DNA from: Azospirillum sp. SYSU D00513 | GTDB lineage: Bacteria > Pseudomonadota > Alphaproteobacteria > Azospirillales > Azospirillaceae | Assembly: GCF_017356015.1 (NCBI RefSeq) | Contig: NZ_JAFIQV010000005.1 | Span: forward strand, 124,001 to 188,000 | Direction: 5' to 3' | DNA length: 64,000 nt | Part shown: in pieces, positions 28,844-40,204 of the stretch | Layout of the letters: the number at the start of each line of letters is the position of its first letter | How positions within the stretch are numbered: position 1 is the stretch's first letter | Made by a program: the position numbers and the translations under genes | The notes under the pieces: model-generated | The model's database searches: none | Told to the model about the DNA's origin: nothing | The model's input: only the letters and a program-made list of their open reading frames with translations

Positions 28844-30448
28844 TCAGTGCCGGAAGTGGCGCATGCCGGTGAGGACCATGGCGAGGCCCTTCTCGTCGGC
28901 GGCGGCGATCACCTCGTCGTCGCGGATCGAGCCGCCGGGCTGGATCACCGCCGTGACACCGGCTTCCGCCGCCGCCAGCAGGCCGTCGGCGAAGGGGAAG
29001 AAGGCGTCCGACGCCACGACCGAGCCGCGGGTCAGCGGCTCGGACAGGCCGGCGGCCTTGGCGGCCTCGCCCGACTTGATGGCGGCGATGCGGGCGGAGT
29101 CGACGCGGCTCATCTGGCCGGCGCCGACGCCGACGGTGGCGCCGTTCTTCGCGTAGACGATGGCGTTCGACTTGACGTGCTTGGCGACGCGGAAGGCGAA
29201 GAGCAGGTCGGCCATCTCGGCCTCGGTCGGAGCGCGCTTGGTCACGACCTTCAGGTCGGCCGGGCTGACGCGGCCGGAATCGCGGTTCTGCAAGAGGAAG
29301 CCGCCGGAGAGCTGCTTGATCATCATGCCCGGTTCGGCCGGGTCCGGCATGTCCTTGCTCAGCAGGACGCGCAGGTTCTTCTTGGAGGCCAGCACGGCGC
29401 GGGCGGCCTCGTCGGCGTCCGGCGCGATCACCACCTCGGCGAAGAGCTTGGCGATCTCCTCCGCCGTGGCGGCGTCCAGCGGGCGGTTGACGGCGATGAT
29501 GCCGCCGAAGGCGCTGACCGGGTCGCAGAGCAGGGCCGACTTGTAGGCCTCCAGCAGGCTTTCGCCCTGGGCGACGCCGCAGGGGTTGGCGTGCTTGATG
29601 ATGGCGACGGCCGGGCGCTCGAACTCGGCCACCAGCTCGAAGGCGGCGTCCGTGTCGTTGAGGTTGTTGTAGCTCAGCTCCTTGCCCTGGAGCTGGATGG
29701 CGGTGGCGACGCCGGGGCGCTGCTCGCCGGTCGCGTAGAAGGCCGCCTGCTGGTGCGGGTTCTCGCCATAGCGCAGGGTCTGGACCAGCTTGCCGGACAG
29801 GGCGGTGCGCGGCGGGAAGACCTCGCCCTGCTGGCCGGCGAGCCAGCCGGAGATGGCGGCGTCGTAGGCGGCGGTGCGGGCGTAGGCGCGCTGGGCGAGC
29901 CGGCGGCGCAGGGCAAGCGTGGTGCAGCCGTCCGTGGCCGCCAGCTCGGCGATCACCGCCTCGTAATCCTCGGGCTCGGTGACGATGGTGACGAAGTCGT
30001 GGTTCTTGGCCGCCGCGCGGATCATGGCCGGGCCGCCGATGTCGATGTTCTCGACGCAGTTGGCGTAGTCGGCGCCGCCGGCCACCGTCGACTCGAACGG
30101 GTAGAGGTTCACGACCACCAGGTCGATGGCCGGGATGTCGTGCGCGGCCATGGCGTCGGCGTGGATGTCGCGGCGGGCCAGGATGCCGCCATGGACGCGC
30201 GGGTGCAGCGTCTTGACGCGGCCGTCCATGATCTCGGGAAAGCCGGTGTGGTCGGAGACCTCCTTCACCGGCACGCCGGCCTCGGCCAGCCGCTGGGCGG
30301 AGCCGCCGGTGGAGAGGATCTCCACGCCCCTGGCCGCGAGCGCCTGCCCCAGGGCGACCAGCCCCGTCTTGTCGGACACGGAAATCAGCGCGCGGGTGAT
30401 GCGCACGGTGTCGGGAGCGGGGGAATGGGCGGCTTTCGGCGGGCTCAT
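28844..30448 (-). CDS. purH: Bifunctional AICAR formyltransferase / IMP cyclohydrolase PurH
   Basis: A 534-residue enzyme catalysing the last two steps of de novo IMP synthesis. The N-terminal MGS-like domain has '[18 protein letters not shown]' and '[20 protein letters not shown]'. The C-terminal AICAR transformylase domain has '[14 protein letters not shown]' and '[11 protein letters not shown]', including the catalytic Lys-His. Length is the family norm. It is the last gene of a minus-strand series rsmB - heparinase-like - purH that is often conserved in alphaproteobacteria, with an intrinsic terminator after it. Confidence 0.96.
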   Translation of the reverse strand: MSPPKAAHSPAPDTVRITRALISVSDKTGLVALGQALAARGVEILSTGGSAQRLAEAGVPVKEVSDHTGFPEIMDGRVKTLHPRVHGGILARRDIHADAMAAHDIPAIDLVVVNLYPFESTVAGGADYANCVENIDIGGPAMIRAAAKNHDFVTIVTEPEDYEAVIAELAATDGCTTLALRRRLAQRAYARTAAYDAAISGWLAGQQGEVFPPRTALSGKLVQTLRYGENPHQQAAFYATGEQRPGVATAIQLQGKELSYNNLNDTDAAFELVAEFERPAVAIIKHANPCGVAQGESLLEAYKSALLCDPVSAFGGIIAVNRPLDAATAEEIAKLFAEVVIAPDADEAARAVLASKKNLRVLLSKDMPDPAEPGMMIKQLSGGFLLQNRDSGRVSPADLKVVTKRAPTEAEMADLLFAFRVAKHVKSNAIVYAKNGATVGVGAGQMSRVDSARIAAIKSGEAAKAAGLSEPLTRGSVVASDAFFPFADGLLAAAEAGVTAVIQPGGSIRDDEVIAAADEKGLAMVLTGMRHFRH

Positions 30449-30629
30449 GGGGCAATCCTGCTGTCGGGGTCGAACCGGTCGCAGCGGGAGGCGACAGGGC
30501 GGACAGCGCGGCGCCGGCCGGGACCATCGCCCCGCCCGCCCCGCATGTCCCGGTCTTCCCAGGTCTCCCGTCCGGTTTTCACCCTGAAAACAGCGCGAAA
30601 TCGGGCCGGCCGCCGCGAATGGCCGCGAT

Positions 30630-32288
30630 TTACGCCCCCTTGCGCTCGCGGCGCAAGGCCCATTTCACCGTGGTGCCGTCGGAGCCGGTATGCCCGTGGA
30701 TCACGACCTGCGTGGTCCGCCGGTGCTCGCCGCCGCCGCCGAGATAGATGCTCTCGTCCAGCACGATGTTGCCGCCGGTGGCGCGCAGCCGCCATTCGGC
30801 CCCGCTCGGCAGCAGGAGCTGCACCACCCCGTTGCCGAGGAAGGCGGCCTGCACGGAGGGGTGCAGGTGGAAGCGCAGCGCGAAGGGCTGGTTCTCCGGC
30901 GTGGCGCCGATGACCGGCTCCAGCGTGTCCTCGCCGCGCAGGTCCTCGCCGTTGTCGGCGAGATAGACGCGCCGCCGGTGCAGGAAGCTGAAGTTCCGGG
31001 CATAGCCGTTGTGGGTGGCGACCACCAGCACGGCCCCGTCGGACTCCTGCCGCTCGCTGGCGACATGGGTGGGCCGGCGGCCGAGCCCGCCGGCCTCCAG
31101 CACTTCGGAGCTGTTGGTCTCGGCGAGCGTGACCGTGGAATGGGCCGCCGTGGCGGCCAGCGCCGGGCGCCAGGGGCCGCTGTCCAGCGGGTGGCTGCCG
31201 CAATTGACGATCATGCGCTCCTTGCCGACGGACACCTCCATCGACAGGGTGCCGGCGTGGGCGCGGGCGTCCAGGCCGGGCGGCGGGGGGGAGCCGCTGT
31301 CCATCAGCACCAGCGTGCGGCCGGCGATCAGCCGCTCGAAGCCGGTGTGCGACGCGCTTTTCAGCGGGCGGCCACGCGCGTCGGCCTGGGCCAGGACCGT
31401 GTCCACCAGGGCGGCGTCCTCCTCCGCCCCGCCGTTGAAGAGCGCGAGCCCGCCGTCGCCGTGCCGGAAGAAGCGCAGGGCCGGCGTCATGCGGTCGATG
31501 GTGTGCTGGAGCGTTTCCGACAGCTCGACATGGGCGACGCGCAGCACGGCGCGGATGTCGATCAGGTCGCGCAGGATGCGGAGCTGGACCGACGGGTTGC
31601 GCTCCACATGGCCGCCGTCGGCGAGGATCTGGCGCGGCAGCGCGCGGTCGAGCTGGCGCAGCGCCTCCATCCCGGCCTTCTCGTGGTCGGGCAGGCAGAA
31701 GCCGCCGTAGATCATGCCCTTCAGCGCGGTGATCAGCTCGGCCCCGCCGAGATTGCCGGGAACAACGCGGGTCAGGTGGCGGGTCTGGCGGGCCAGGCTG
31801 TGGAAGACTCGGGCGCGAAACTCGTCGTCGGCGGACGCGCAGTAGAAATCGTGCAATCCGATCCAGTTGGCGATGCGGGCACCCAGCACGTCGGGCGCCC
31901 AGCTCTCGGCACTCCAGGCGGCGTTGCCGTCGAGCCAGGAGAGGACGAGCTGGCGCGTGCGCCGCCGGGCGGCGTCGCCGCCGACCGCGCGCAGGTCGCG
32001 CAGCCACTCGAACCCGTGCAGGGCGGCCAGCCAGCCCTGCGTCGCGTTGGACGGAGCCCAGTTGGGCGCGCCGTTCGGGTCCATGCCGAGCCCCTGGCCT
32101 GCGAAGCGCAGCACGCCCGACAGGATGGCCGCACCCTGCCCGGCGTCGCCCGGCCAGGGATCGGGCGGCACCGCGGCCAGCACGGACGGCGCGCGGCCGC
32201 CCAGCGTCAGGGAATAGAAGGGGTTGCCGAAGGCGATCTGCGCCATTCCGCCCCGAAAACCGCTGTACCGGCGGCGCGCCTTCGTCAT
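30630..32288 (-). CDS. Heparinase II/III family protein
   Basis: A 552-residue protein with the two-part layout of the heparinase II/III superfamily: an alpha-helical toroid (about 60-300; '[16 protein letters not shown]', '[17 protein letters not shown]', '[21 protein letters not shown]') and a C-terminal beta-sandwich (about 340-552; '[24 protein letters not shown]'). There is no clear signal peptide, unlike secreted lyases, which suggests a cytoplasmic or non-classical role. In many alphaproteobacteria it sits between rsmB and purH, as here. The substrate is unknown and need not be heparin. Confidence 0.85.
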   Translation of the reverse strand: MTKARRRYSGFRGGMAQIAFGNPFYSLTLGGRAPSVLAAVPPDPWPGDAGQGAAILSGVLRFAGQGLGMDPNGAPNWAPSNATQGWLAALHGFEWLRDLRAVGGDAARRRTRQLVLSWLDGNAAWSAESWAPDVLGARIANWIGLHDFYCASADDEFRARVFHSLARQTRHLTRVVPGNLGGAELITALKGMIYGGFCLPDHEKAGMEALRQLDRALPRQILADGGHVERNPSVQLRILRDLIDIRAVLRVAHVELSETLQHTIDRMTPALRFFRHGDGGLALFNGGAEEDAALVDTVLAQADARGRPLKSASHTGFERLIAGRTLVLMDSGSPPPPGLDARAHAGTLSMEVSVGKERMIVNCGSHPLDSGPWRPALAATAAHSTVTLAETNSSEVLEAGGLGRRPTHVASERQESDGAVLVVATHNGYARNFSFLHRRRVYLADNGEDLRGEDTLEPVIGATPENQPFALRFHLHPSVQAAFLGNGVVQLLLPSGAEWRLRATGGNIVLDESIYLGGGGEHRRTTQVVIHGHTGSDGTTVKWALRRERKGA

Positions 32289-32425
32289 GGTGCCACCATG
32301 CGGCAGGCCCCGGACGGGGTCGGGGCTGGTCGGCGGAGCGCTCTGGTCATCACGGGAAGGCGGTCGGTGGGGGGCATCCCCTGTGTGTTAACAATAAGCC
32401 GCGTGCACCGCAAGCCGGCGGTAAG

Positions 32426-33721
32426 TTATTCCGATATACGCCGCAGCCGCGCCACGAAGAAACCGTCGATCCCGCCAAGCTCGGGCAGCATGCCGGGCAA
32501 GGACCGGACCTCGCCGCGCCCGTTGATCAGCTCGGACAGGCCGCCCAGCTCGCCGGGCGTGACGGGCAGCCGTTCCACCCGCGGATCCTGGGCGAGGATG
32601 CGGTCGATCTGCAATTCCCCCTCTTCCGGCTGGATGGAGCAGGTGCAATAGACCAGCGTGCCGCCGACCTTCACGAGGTCAACCGCGTGGGCGAGCAGCC
32701 GCGATTGCGCGCGGGCGAGCTTGGCGATGTCCTCGGGCTGCTTGATGCGCAGGATGTCCGGATGGCGCCGGATGGCGCCGGTCGCCGAGCAGGGCGCGTC
32801 GAGCAGCACGGCGTCGGCCGGCGGGCCGGGGTTCCAGGTCGCCACGTCGGCGGCGACGACCTCCGCCTCCAGATTGAGGCGGGACAGGTTCTGGGTGACC
32901 CGTTCCAGCCGCTTGGCCGAACGGTCCACCGCCACCACGCGCCCGCCAGCCGCGACGAGCTGGGCGGTCTTGCCGCCGGGTGCGGCGCACAGGTCGTAGA
33001 CCAGCCGGCCCGTCAGGTCGCCGAACAGCTTGGCCGGCAGCGAGGCGGCGAGGTCCTGCACCCACCAGGCCCCTTCCTCGAAGCCCGGCAGCTCGGTGAC
33101 CGGACCGCCGGTGGCGCGGCGCAAGGTGCCGGTCGGCAGCAGCCGTGCCTCCAGCCGCTCGGCCCAGCCCGCCGCATCGGCCTTGACGGTGATATCGTGC
33201 GGCGCCTCGTGCAGATGCGCCTCGACCAGCGCGCGGGTGCGCGGCAGGCCGTAATGCTGGCGCCAGCTCAGCCAGAGCCAGTCGGGCGTGTTGAGACGCC
33301 CGGCGTCCTGCGCCGCGGCCAGCTCCGCGCCCTCGCGGGTGATCCGGCGCAGCACCGCGTTGATCAGCCCCTTGTAGGGCTCCGCCCCGCGCGCCGCCGC
33401 CAGTTCCACCGCCGTGTCCACCGCCGCGTGCGGGGGCGTGCCGAGGAAGACGAGCTGAGCCGTGCCGAGCCGCAGCAGGTCGAGCACCGTCGCCTTGGGC
33501 AGGCCGGGCTTGGCGAGGCTTCCCTCGATCAGCGCGTCGATCTGGCCGAGCCGGCGCAGCACCGTGGCGACCAGCAGCCGCACGAAGCCGCGGTCGCGCG
33601 GCTCCAGCGATGCCATCTCGGGATGCGCGTCGAAGGCGTCGTCGAAGGGAACGTTCTTGCGCAGCACGTCGCGCAGCAGATCGAGGGCGATGCCGCGCGC
33701 GGCGAGGGTGGATTCGGTCAT
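32426..33721 (-). CDS. rsmB: 16S rRNA (cytosine-967-C5) methyltransferase RsmB
   Basis: A 431-residue enzyme that methylates C967 of 16S rRNA. It has an N-terminal NusB-like RNA-binding domain (about 5-140) and a SAM-dependent RNA m5C methyltransferase domain with 'VYDLCAAPGGKTAQLVAAGG' (motif I), 'VVAVDRSAKRLERV', 'LLDAPCSATGAIRRHPD' (motif IV, helper Cys) and 'VYCTCSIQPEE' (motif VI, catalytic Cys). The start at 33721 (MTESTLAARG) fits family length. It leads the rsmB - heparinase-like - purH series. Confidence 0.93.
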   Translation of the reverse strand: MTESTLAARGIALDLLRDVLRKNVPFDDAFDAHPEMASLEPRDRGFVRLLVATVLRRLGQIDALIEGSLAKPGLPKATVLDLLRLGTAQLVFLGTPPHAAVDTAVELAAARGAEPYKGLINAVLRRITREGAELAAAQDAGRLNTPDWLWLSWRQHYGLPRTRALVEAHLHEAPHDITVKADAAGWAERLEARLLPTGTLRRATGGPVTELPGFEEGAWWVQDLAASLPAKLFGDLTGRLVYDLCAAPGGKTAQLVAAGGRVVAVDRSAKRLERVTQNLSRLNLEAEVVAADVATWNPGPPADAVLLDAPCSATGAIRRHPDILRIKQPEDIAKLARAQSRLLAHAVDLVKVGGTLVYCTCSIQPEEGELQIDRILAQDPRVERLPVTPGELGGLSELINGRGEVRSLPGMLPELGGIDGFFVARLRRISE

Positions 33722-33783
33722 GGGCGTGGATGTAGTACGCCGGAAGGCAACTGTCGATGGCCGAGTATGCCGGGGCCGCGGGC

Positions 33784-34059
33784 CTACTCCTCCACCCGCT
33801 CGTAGGAACCGACGTCCTCGACCAGGAAATAGTCGCCCTCGCGGTCCCGGCAGCGCCGCAGGATGAAGCGGTTGGCCCCGCCCGCGCGCATCTCCCACAG
33901 CAGCCCGTCCTGCCCCTCCATGGGGCGCAACTCGATCTCGGCCGGCGGCGGGTTCTCGCCCAGCCGCTTCAGCGTGCGGTCGGCGCGCACCCGCTCGTCC
34001 GGCGGCAGCGCCCGCTTCACCCGCTCGTCGAAGCGGTCGCTCTTCACGTAGCGCGCCAT
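33784..34059 (-). CDS. RelE-fold-like small protein
   Basis: A 91-residue protein whose end, 'ANRFILRRCRDREGDYFLVEDVGSYE', resembles the last strands of RelE/ParE-type toxins, after a basic helical start 'VKRALPPDERVRADRTLKRL'. Catalytic residues cannot be assigned. It follows a 177-codon gene by 15 bp on the same strand and precedes rsmB by 62 bp. The upstream gene is longer than a usual antitoxin, so toxin status is a guess. Confidence 0.5.
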   Translation of the reverse strand: MARYVKSDRFDERVKRALPPDERVRADRTLKRLGENPPPAEIELRPMEGQDGLLWEMRAGGANRFILRRCRDREGDYFLVEDVGSYERVEE

Positions 34060-34074
34060 GGCTCGGCCCCTGTT

Positions 34075-34608
34075 TCAGCCCGCATCGAGGCGGGAAAAGT
34101 CGGTGTTCCGTCCCTGCATCGGGCCGTCCGGAATGGTCGGCTCGGTGCGGACGCGCAGCACCATCAGGCGCCAGCGCAGGTCGCGGCACAGGACCCGCGC
34201 CTCCCGGTGCAGCGCGCGCGTCCGTGCGAGGAAGCCCGGCAGGCGGGGCATCAGGTCCCGCCGCTTGTAGGCGACCTCCTGCGTGAAGCGGTCGATGGCG
34301 CGCTCCGCCTCCTCCAGCGCCCGGGGAATGCGGACGGTCTCGAGAAGCAGCAGACCGTCGATCAGCGCGTCGAGCGCGGCCCCCGTCCCGCCGCGCGCCT
34401 CCGCCTCCAGGACGAGCGATTCGGCGGCCGCGCGGAAACGCCCGAAGCCGTCGGCGCCGTTCCGGCCGGCCTCCTCCAGCCGCAGCGGAAGCGCCTCGCG
34501 CGGCGACCGGGAATGGTCCTCGAAAAGCCAGCCGCCGTCGAACAGGCCGGCCAGGGCAAGCTCCGCCGGGACGAGAGCGGCGGGGTCATATCCAGGGGAT
34601 AGGAGCAT
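34075..34608 (-). CDS. Hypothetical helical protein, paired with RelE-like gene
   Basis: A 177-residue protein that I do not recognise. It is rich in Leu, Arg and Glu, and probably all-helical ('ALIDGLLLLETVRIPRALEEAERAIDRF' region, then 'RTRALHREARVLCRDLRWRLMVLR'). No membrane helix or HTH is evident. The ATG at 34608 is chosen because the 40 codons before it are low-complexity. It ends 15 bp before the RelE-like gene, so the two are probably one operon, and it may be the partner that controls it. Confidence 0.5.
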   Translation of the reverse strand: MLLSPGYDPAALVPAELALAGLFDGGWLFEDHSRSPREALPLRLEEAGRNGADGFGRFRAAAESLVLEAEARGGTGAALDALIDGLLLLETVRIPRALEEAERAIDRFTQEVAYKRRDLMPRLPGFLARTRALHREARVLCRDLRWRLMVLRVRTEPTIPDGPMQGRNTDFSRLDAG

Positions 34609-34806
34609 CGGCGTAGAATGTGAATCCGGACCCCGCTTGTCAAACGCGCCGTGGACGACTCCGCTCTTCCCGTGGAGCGGCCGTCCGGGGCTTCCCGGGC
34701 GCCGCCGGCGGTGATATGGGCTCGGCACCAGATCCCGGTCGGGCCGGTGGTCCGATGGCGGCCGCGCGGGCTGAAACCGGCCAAGCCAGAACCCATATTG
34801 AGTGTC

Positions 34807-34992
34807 ATGACCGACAAGACCCCCACCCCCGACAAGAAGGCCGACGCCACGCCCCCCGCCGCCGACGCGGTGCAGGGCGACTCCGTCGCCGCCATCCCCG
34901 AACAGATGCCCGGCGAGATCGGCGGGCCCAAGGGACCGGAACCGACCCGCTTCGGCGATTGGGAGTTCAAGGGCCGCTGCTCCGACTTCTGA
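34807..34992 (+). CDS. DUF1674 / SdhAF4-like succinate dehydrogenase assembly factor
   Basis: A 61-residue protein with the short C-terminal signature of DUF1674, 'PEGPEPTRFGDWEFKGRCSDF' in form (here beginning 'KGPEPTRFGDWEFKG'). Eukaryotic SdhAF4 protects the flavinylated SDH subunit during assembly; alphaproteobacterial homologues are assumed to act alike. The first half is disordered and Asp/Lys/Pro-rich. No sdh genes are in the window. The ATG at 34807 is preferred to a longer in-frame start. Confidence 0.8.
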   Translation: MTDKTPTPDKKADATPPAADAVQGDSVAAIPEQMPGEIGGPKGPEPTRFGDWEFKGRCSDF

Positions 34993-35150
34993 TCGAAGGG
35001 ATGGTTCCCTAGGACCTGCCGCCTACGAGCGCTTGCGGGATGCCCGCACACGAACGCGTGCAGGACCGAATTCCCTTTTGCCTTGCCGAGCCTTCCTGAC
35101 GGGCTTACCCTGATATGCAGAGGTAATCCATTCTTGCGGGGAGGTCGGCT

Positions 35151-35606
35151 GTGTCGGGTGGAAGGCGTGCTGCCCTGCTGGCGCTTGCCCTGCTCGCCGG
35201 GACCATAGCCGAGGCCGGCCCCGCAGTGCTGCCCGGCCCGATCCCGGCCGAGGTGCTGGAGGTCATTGATGGCGACACCATCGCCGTGCGCGCCCTGATC
35301 TGGCTTGGCCAAGTGGTGGAGACCAACGTCCGCGTGGACGGAATCGACACGCCCGAGTCCCGCGCCCGCTGCGACCGTGAGCGCAAGCTCGCCGCCGAGG
35401 CCAAGGACCTGACCCGGCGCCTCGTCGGCACCGGCCCAGTCGCGCTGATGGACGTGCAGCCCGACAAGTTCGGCAACCGCGTCCGCGCCCGCATCGTCAC
35501 CCCCGACGGCCTCGAACTCTCCCAGTCCCTGATCAAGGCCGGCCTCGCCCGCCCCTACAAGGGCGAGAAACGCCAGCCCTGGTGCGAGGCCGTGGGCGCG
35601 GGGTGA
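35151..35606 (+). CDS. Secreted staphylococcal-nuclease-like protein
   Basis: A 151-residue SNase-domain protein with a probable signal peptide ('RRAALLALALLAGTIAEA') and therefore periplasmic. The core has 'VLEVIDGDTIAVRA' (Ca-binding Asp), 'RVDGIDTPESRARCDRE' (substrate Arg, Asp, Glu region) and 'DKFGNRVRARIVTPDG' with the second Arg. It starts with GTG at 35151 after GGGGAGG. Small SNase proteins of this kind are common in alphaproteobacteria and degrade nucleic acid; the exact role is unknown. Confidence 0.82.
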   Translation: MSGGRRAALLALALLAGTIAEAGPAVLPGPIPAEVLEVIDGDTIAVRALIWLGQVVETNVRVDGIDTPESRARCDRERKLAAEAKDLTRRLVGTGPVALMDVQPDKFGNRVRARIVTPDGLELSQSLIKAGLARPYKGEKRQPWCEAVGAG

Positions 35607-35626
35607 AGAGGCGGCCGAACGACCCC

Positions 35627-35932
35627 TCAGTAATCGAGCGGCACGCCGCGCTTCTTGGCGACGAGATCGAAAGTGGTCTTCTCACCGTTCGCGCGGCGGA
35701 CGATCAGATCGATTTTCTCGTCCACCAGGGCCTCGATCTGCCGGCGGGAACGCTCCCGAGGGATGATGATCTCCTCGGTGTCGTCCGCCACTTCGGCATA
35801 GAGATCGATGTCTCCCCGGTCGTCACCGAGCGCACGCGCCCCGAAGACCCAGAGCTTCACGTCCGGGCCGAAGTTGCGGCGCATGACAAACCAGATCGCT
35901 TCCTTCTGATCCTGCGTCAACGCGACCGCCAT
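35627..35932 (-). CDS. Minimal nucleotidyltransferase (MNT-like)
   Basis: A 101-residue protein with the pol-beta-fold motif in 'LWVFGARALGDDRGDIDLYAE', a G-[AS]-x-x-x-G-x-x-R-x-x-D-I-D-L pattern that carries the two metal-binding acids. MNT proteins often act as antitoxins that AMPylate a HEPN RNase. Here no HEPN gene is next to it. The gene upstream on the same strand (36111-36854) is not HEPN-like. The motif Ser is replaced by Ala, which occurs in active members. A 16-bp AT palindrome lies 30 bp before the start. Confidence 0.75.
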   Translation of the reverse strand: MAVALTQDQKEAIWFVMRRNFGPDVKLWVFGARALGDDRGDIDLYAEVADDTEEIIIPRERSRRQIEALVDEKIDLIVRRANGEKTTFDLVAKKRGVPLDY

Positions 35933-35962
35933 GAGCCGGCTTCCATTCCGTTTTAATTTTCA

Positions 35963-35978
35963 AAAAATTCGAATTTTT
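35963..35978. repeat. 16-bp perfect AT palindrome before the nucleotidyltransferase gene
   Basis: AAAAATTCGAATTTTT is a perfect inverted repeat, 30 bp upstream of the nucleotidyltransferase start on the minus strand, in a region far more AT-rich than its surroundings. It could be an operator for the gene product or a repressor; the sequence alone shows only symmetry and position. Confidence 0.6.
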
Positions 35979-36110
35979 ATAGAGAGACGGAGCAGCTCGT
36001 ACACAGCCTTTGAGCGCTCAGCAAGCCGCTTCCTTCTCCTGGTGAGGCTTCAACCTTCTGTTGAAAAGGCCGCTTGCTGGCTCATGGCCTCCGAGCATCC
36101 AGCCGTAGTC

Positions 36111-36854
36111 TCAATAGCCGGTTCGCCCGCCAAGCCATCGCACCGCTTCGCGGATCTCCTCCGCCTCACCGCTAAAGAGCGGAATGAGCGCGTCGACCAG
36201 AGGAGGATTCTCCCGAACGCCCGCATCCCACAACAGCGCCTCCATGGCGCGGGCAGTCGCAGGATCGGACCATGGGGTCTTGGCACCCTGCCATAGCCAC
36301 TCCTCCCGGCCCTCGTGCTGGATCCAGAGCCAGGGCGGTAGCGGCTCCGGCACGGTATTGGGCCGTAACCGCCAAAGCGGTGCATAGTCCCGCGAGAACA
36401 ATACCACTGCACCGTCCGGTTCCGTCCACCTCCCGTAAGGAAGGCGCAGGCGCTGCGGCACGAAAGGCCGCGCATTGCCGGCCGGTCCGATCTCATTGTC
36501 GGCGACAAGGGCGGTCCCGCCGTCGATAAGGAGGCGTACGGTTCCTCCACCACGCCGAAGCAGGTAGGCGCTTGAGCCTTTTGGAACGCGGAGTTCGTCC
36601 GTTTTCACACGGACCAGATGCTCATCAAACTCGTCCAAGTCAAGCCGCGGGCGCTGGAGCGTCGCGGGCTGCTCGACCCGGCAGCGGGTCACTTCTCGTC
36701 CACCCACTTCCATGGTGATGATGGTACCGACAGGGGCTACAGCGACCGCCGTAGCAAAACGCTCGCGCGCGACCGTAAGGCTTTCAGTTTCCTCGTCGCC
36801 CCAGGGCTGCGGAGGCTTTCCAGGCACTGTTGCCAAAATGCGCGCGACAGCCAT
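36111..36854 (-). CDS. Hypothetical protein, unrecognised (247 aa)
   Basis: A 247-residue protein with no family I recognise. It has no signal peptide or membrane helix. The middle is beta-rich and contains 'SSAYLLRRGGGTVRLLIDGG' and 'RWTEPDGAVVLFSRDYAPLWRL'; the tryptophan-rich 'PWLWIQHEGREEWLWQG' is notable. The C-terminus is helical ('ATARAMEALLWDAGVRE', 'EEIREAVRWLGG'). It precedes the nucleotidyltransferase gene by 178 bp. Base use is like its neighbours. Any link to nucleotidyltransferase biology is unproven. Confidence 0.6.
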   Translation of the reverse strand: MAVARILATVPGKPPQPWGDEETESLTVARERFATAVAVAPVGTIITMEVGGREVTRCRVEQPATLQRPRLDLDEFDEHLVRVKTDELRVPKGSSAYLLRRGGGTVRLLIDGGTALVADNEIGPAGNARPFVPQRLRLPYGRWTEPDGAVVLFSRDYAPLWRLRPNTVPEPLPPWLWIQHEGREEWLWQGAKTPWSDPATARAMEALLWDAGVRENPPLVDALIPLFSGEAEEIREAVRWLGGRTGY

Positions 36855-36969
36855 GGAGCCTACATCTCTCTATGTTTAGCTCCCCCATGCTGCACCACCA
36901 GCACATGGCTGTCTATTCCAGACAATAGCGCCAAAAGGCCACGCAACTCACCCAGTTGACGGCTAAAGA

Positions 36970-37791
36970 TCACCCGAAGCGCTTCAGGTCCTCCTGGTCG
37001 TGGGAGCAGAAGACGCGGACCTCGCCGCCATGGCCGCGCAGGAGGCCGCGCAGCCGTTCCTGGTTGGCGAGGCGGGAGTCGCGGTCCACCTCCATCATCC
37101 TTTGGTAACCGGCGAAGCCCGGCGGGCAGTGGGGGGCGTCCAGGTCCATTTCGCCGTGGAAGAAATAGGCGTCGCCGGCGTGCAGCAGCCAGCCCTGCCC
37201 GTCCCGCACCGCCACGCCGCAATGGCCCCAGGTATGGCCGACCAGGGGGATCAGCAGGATCTCCGGCGGCAGGCCCTTCAGGTCGCGCACGGCCTCGAAG
37301 CCGAACCAGTCCTCGCCGCCGGGTCGGTAGCTCTGCCAGTTCACGGCCTCGTCCCACTGGCGGGGGCGGTAGCGCTGGCTGGCGATGATGCCGTTGCGCT
37401 CGCCGCGCGCCGCTTCCAGCTCGCGGGCGAAGACATGGACGGTGGCGTTGGGGAAATCCTCGATGCCGCCGGCATGGTCGAAGTCCAGATGCGTCACCAC
37501 GATGTGCCGCACGTCGCCGGCGGAGAAGCCCAGCCGCTCCACGGCACGGAGCGCGGTGTCCTCCTCGCGGAGTTGGACGTTGTTGGTGGTGACGAAGAGC
37601 GGGCTGAGGCGGGAGAGCGGCTGGCGCACGTCGTCGATGCCGAAACCGGTGTCCACCAGCACCAAGCCCTGCTCCGTTTCGATCAGCAGGCAGTGGCAGA
37701 CGAGGTTGGCGGTGATCCCGTCGCTGACGCCGTCGAACAGCTTGCCGCCGAGCGGGCACATGGTCCCGCAGTTCAGATGGTGAATGCGCAT
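36970..37791 (-). CDS. Metallo-beta-lactamase-fold hydrolase, lactonase-like
   Basis: A 273-residue MBL-fold enzyme. The metal motif is 'VVTHLDFDHAGGIEDF' (HxDH), followed by 'GHTWGHCGVAV' and 'LLHAGDAYFFHGEMD', which complete the two-zinc site. Cluster features such as 'GLVLVDTGFGIDD' and the 'HLDFDHAGG' form are common in N-acyl-homoserine-lactone lactonases (AttM/AiiA-like), so quorum-quenching or other lactone hydrolysis is possible. The start at 37791 (MRIHHLNCG) fits; earlier in-frame starts add low-complexity sequence. Confidence 0.78.
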   Translation of the reverse strand: MRIHHLNCGTMCPLGGKLFDGVSDGITANLVCHCLLIETEQGLVLVDTGFGIDDVRQPLSRLSPLFVTTNNVQLREEDTALRAVERLGFSAGDVRHIVVTHLDFDHAGGIEDFPNATVHVFARELEAARGERNGIIASQRYRPRQWDEAVNWQSYRPGGEDWFGFEAVRDLKGLPPEILLIPLVGHTWGHCGVAVRDGQGWLLHAGDAYFFHGEMDLDAPHCPPGFAGYQRMMEVDRDSRLANQERLRGLLRGHGGEVRVFCSHDQEDLKRFG

Positions 37792-37912
37792 GGCCGCCGT
37801 CCCCTTCCGCGCTGGTCCGCCTGCCGGGGCTCCGACCTTCGGACGTCCGGCTTTCCGGCGTCCAACAGAAGCGCGGGCCATGCCGTTCCACGCCTCAAGG
37901 CCTGAAAAAGGA

Positions 37913-37937
37913 ACCGGGGGCCGCGAAGGCCCCCGGT
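37913..37937 (-). terminator. Intrinsic terminator of acs
   Basis: A perfect 10-bp GC hairpin (37913-37922 with 37928-37937, 5-nt loop) is followed on the minus strand by CCTTTTTCAG, 28 bp after the acs stop. Stem and T run fit a Rho-independent terminator. Confidence 0.75.
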
Positions 37938-37965
37938 CCTGAAACACCAACCGTTCCGGCGCCGG

Positions 37966-39906
<1,941 letters not shown>

Positions 39907-40119
39907 GGGGTCGCGGTTCCTTTGCGCTTCTGGTTGGGTCCGAAGAGCTTTTTGTTGTGCAACGGAAAGTCGCTCTTGTTTCAGCGCATTATCCACATCG
40001 CCGCCCGGCTCGACAAGCGGCGAGGGCGCATTGTCCGTGGTCCGAACGGTCCCGCACCCCCCCACTTTGGTCCAGGGGGGCCGCCTTTTTCCCCATCCTT
40101 GACAGCGATTGACTTGCGC

Positions 40120-40136
40120 TTAACCCCGCCTTAACC
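40120..40136. promoter_or_regulatory. CtrA-like box in the acs/81-aa gene intergenic region
   Basis: TTAA-CCCCGCC-TTAACC is a full match to the CtrA consensus TTAA-N7-TTAACC. It lies 69 bp before the ATG of the 81-codon gene on the plus strand and about 210 bp upstream of acs on the minus strand. Orientation favours the small gene. Confidence 0.55.
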
Positions 40137-40204
40137 GGCGCCGGCCTAGAGTGCGCCCGTATTCACCGCCCATTTCCAGATCACCGGCGCGACAGGCACA
40201 GCAG

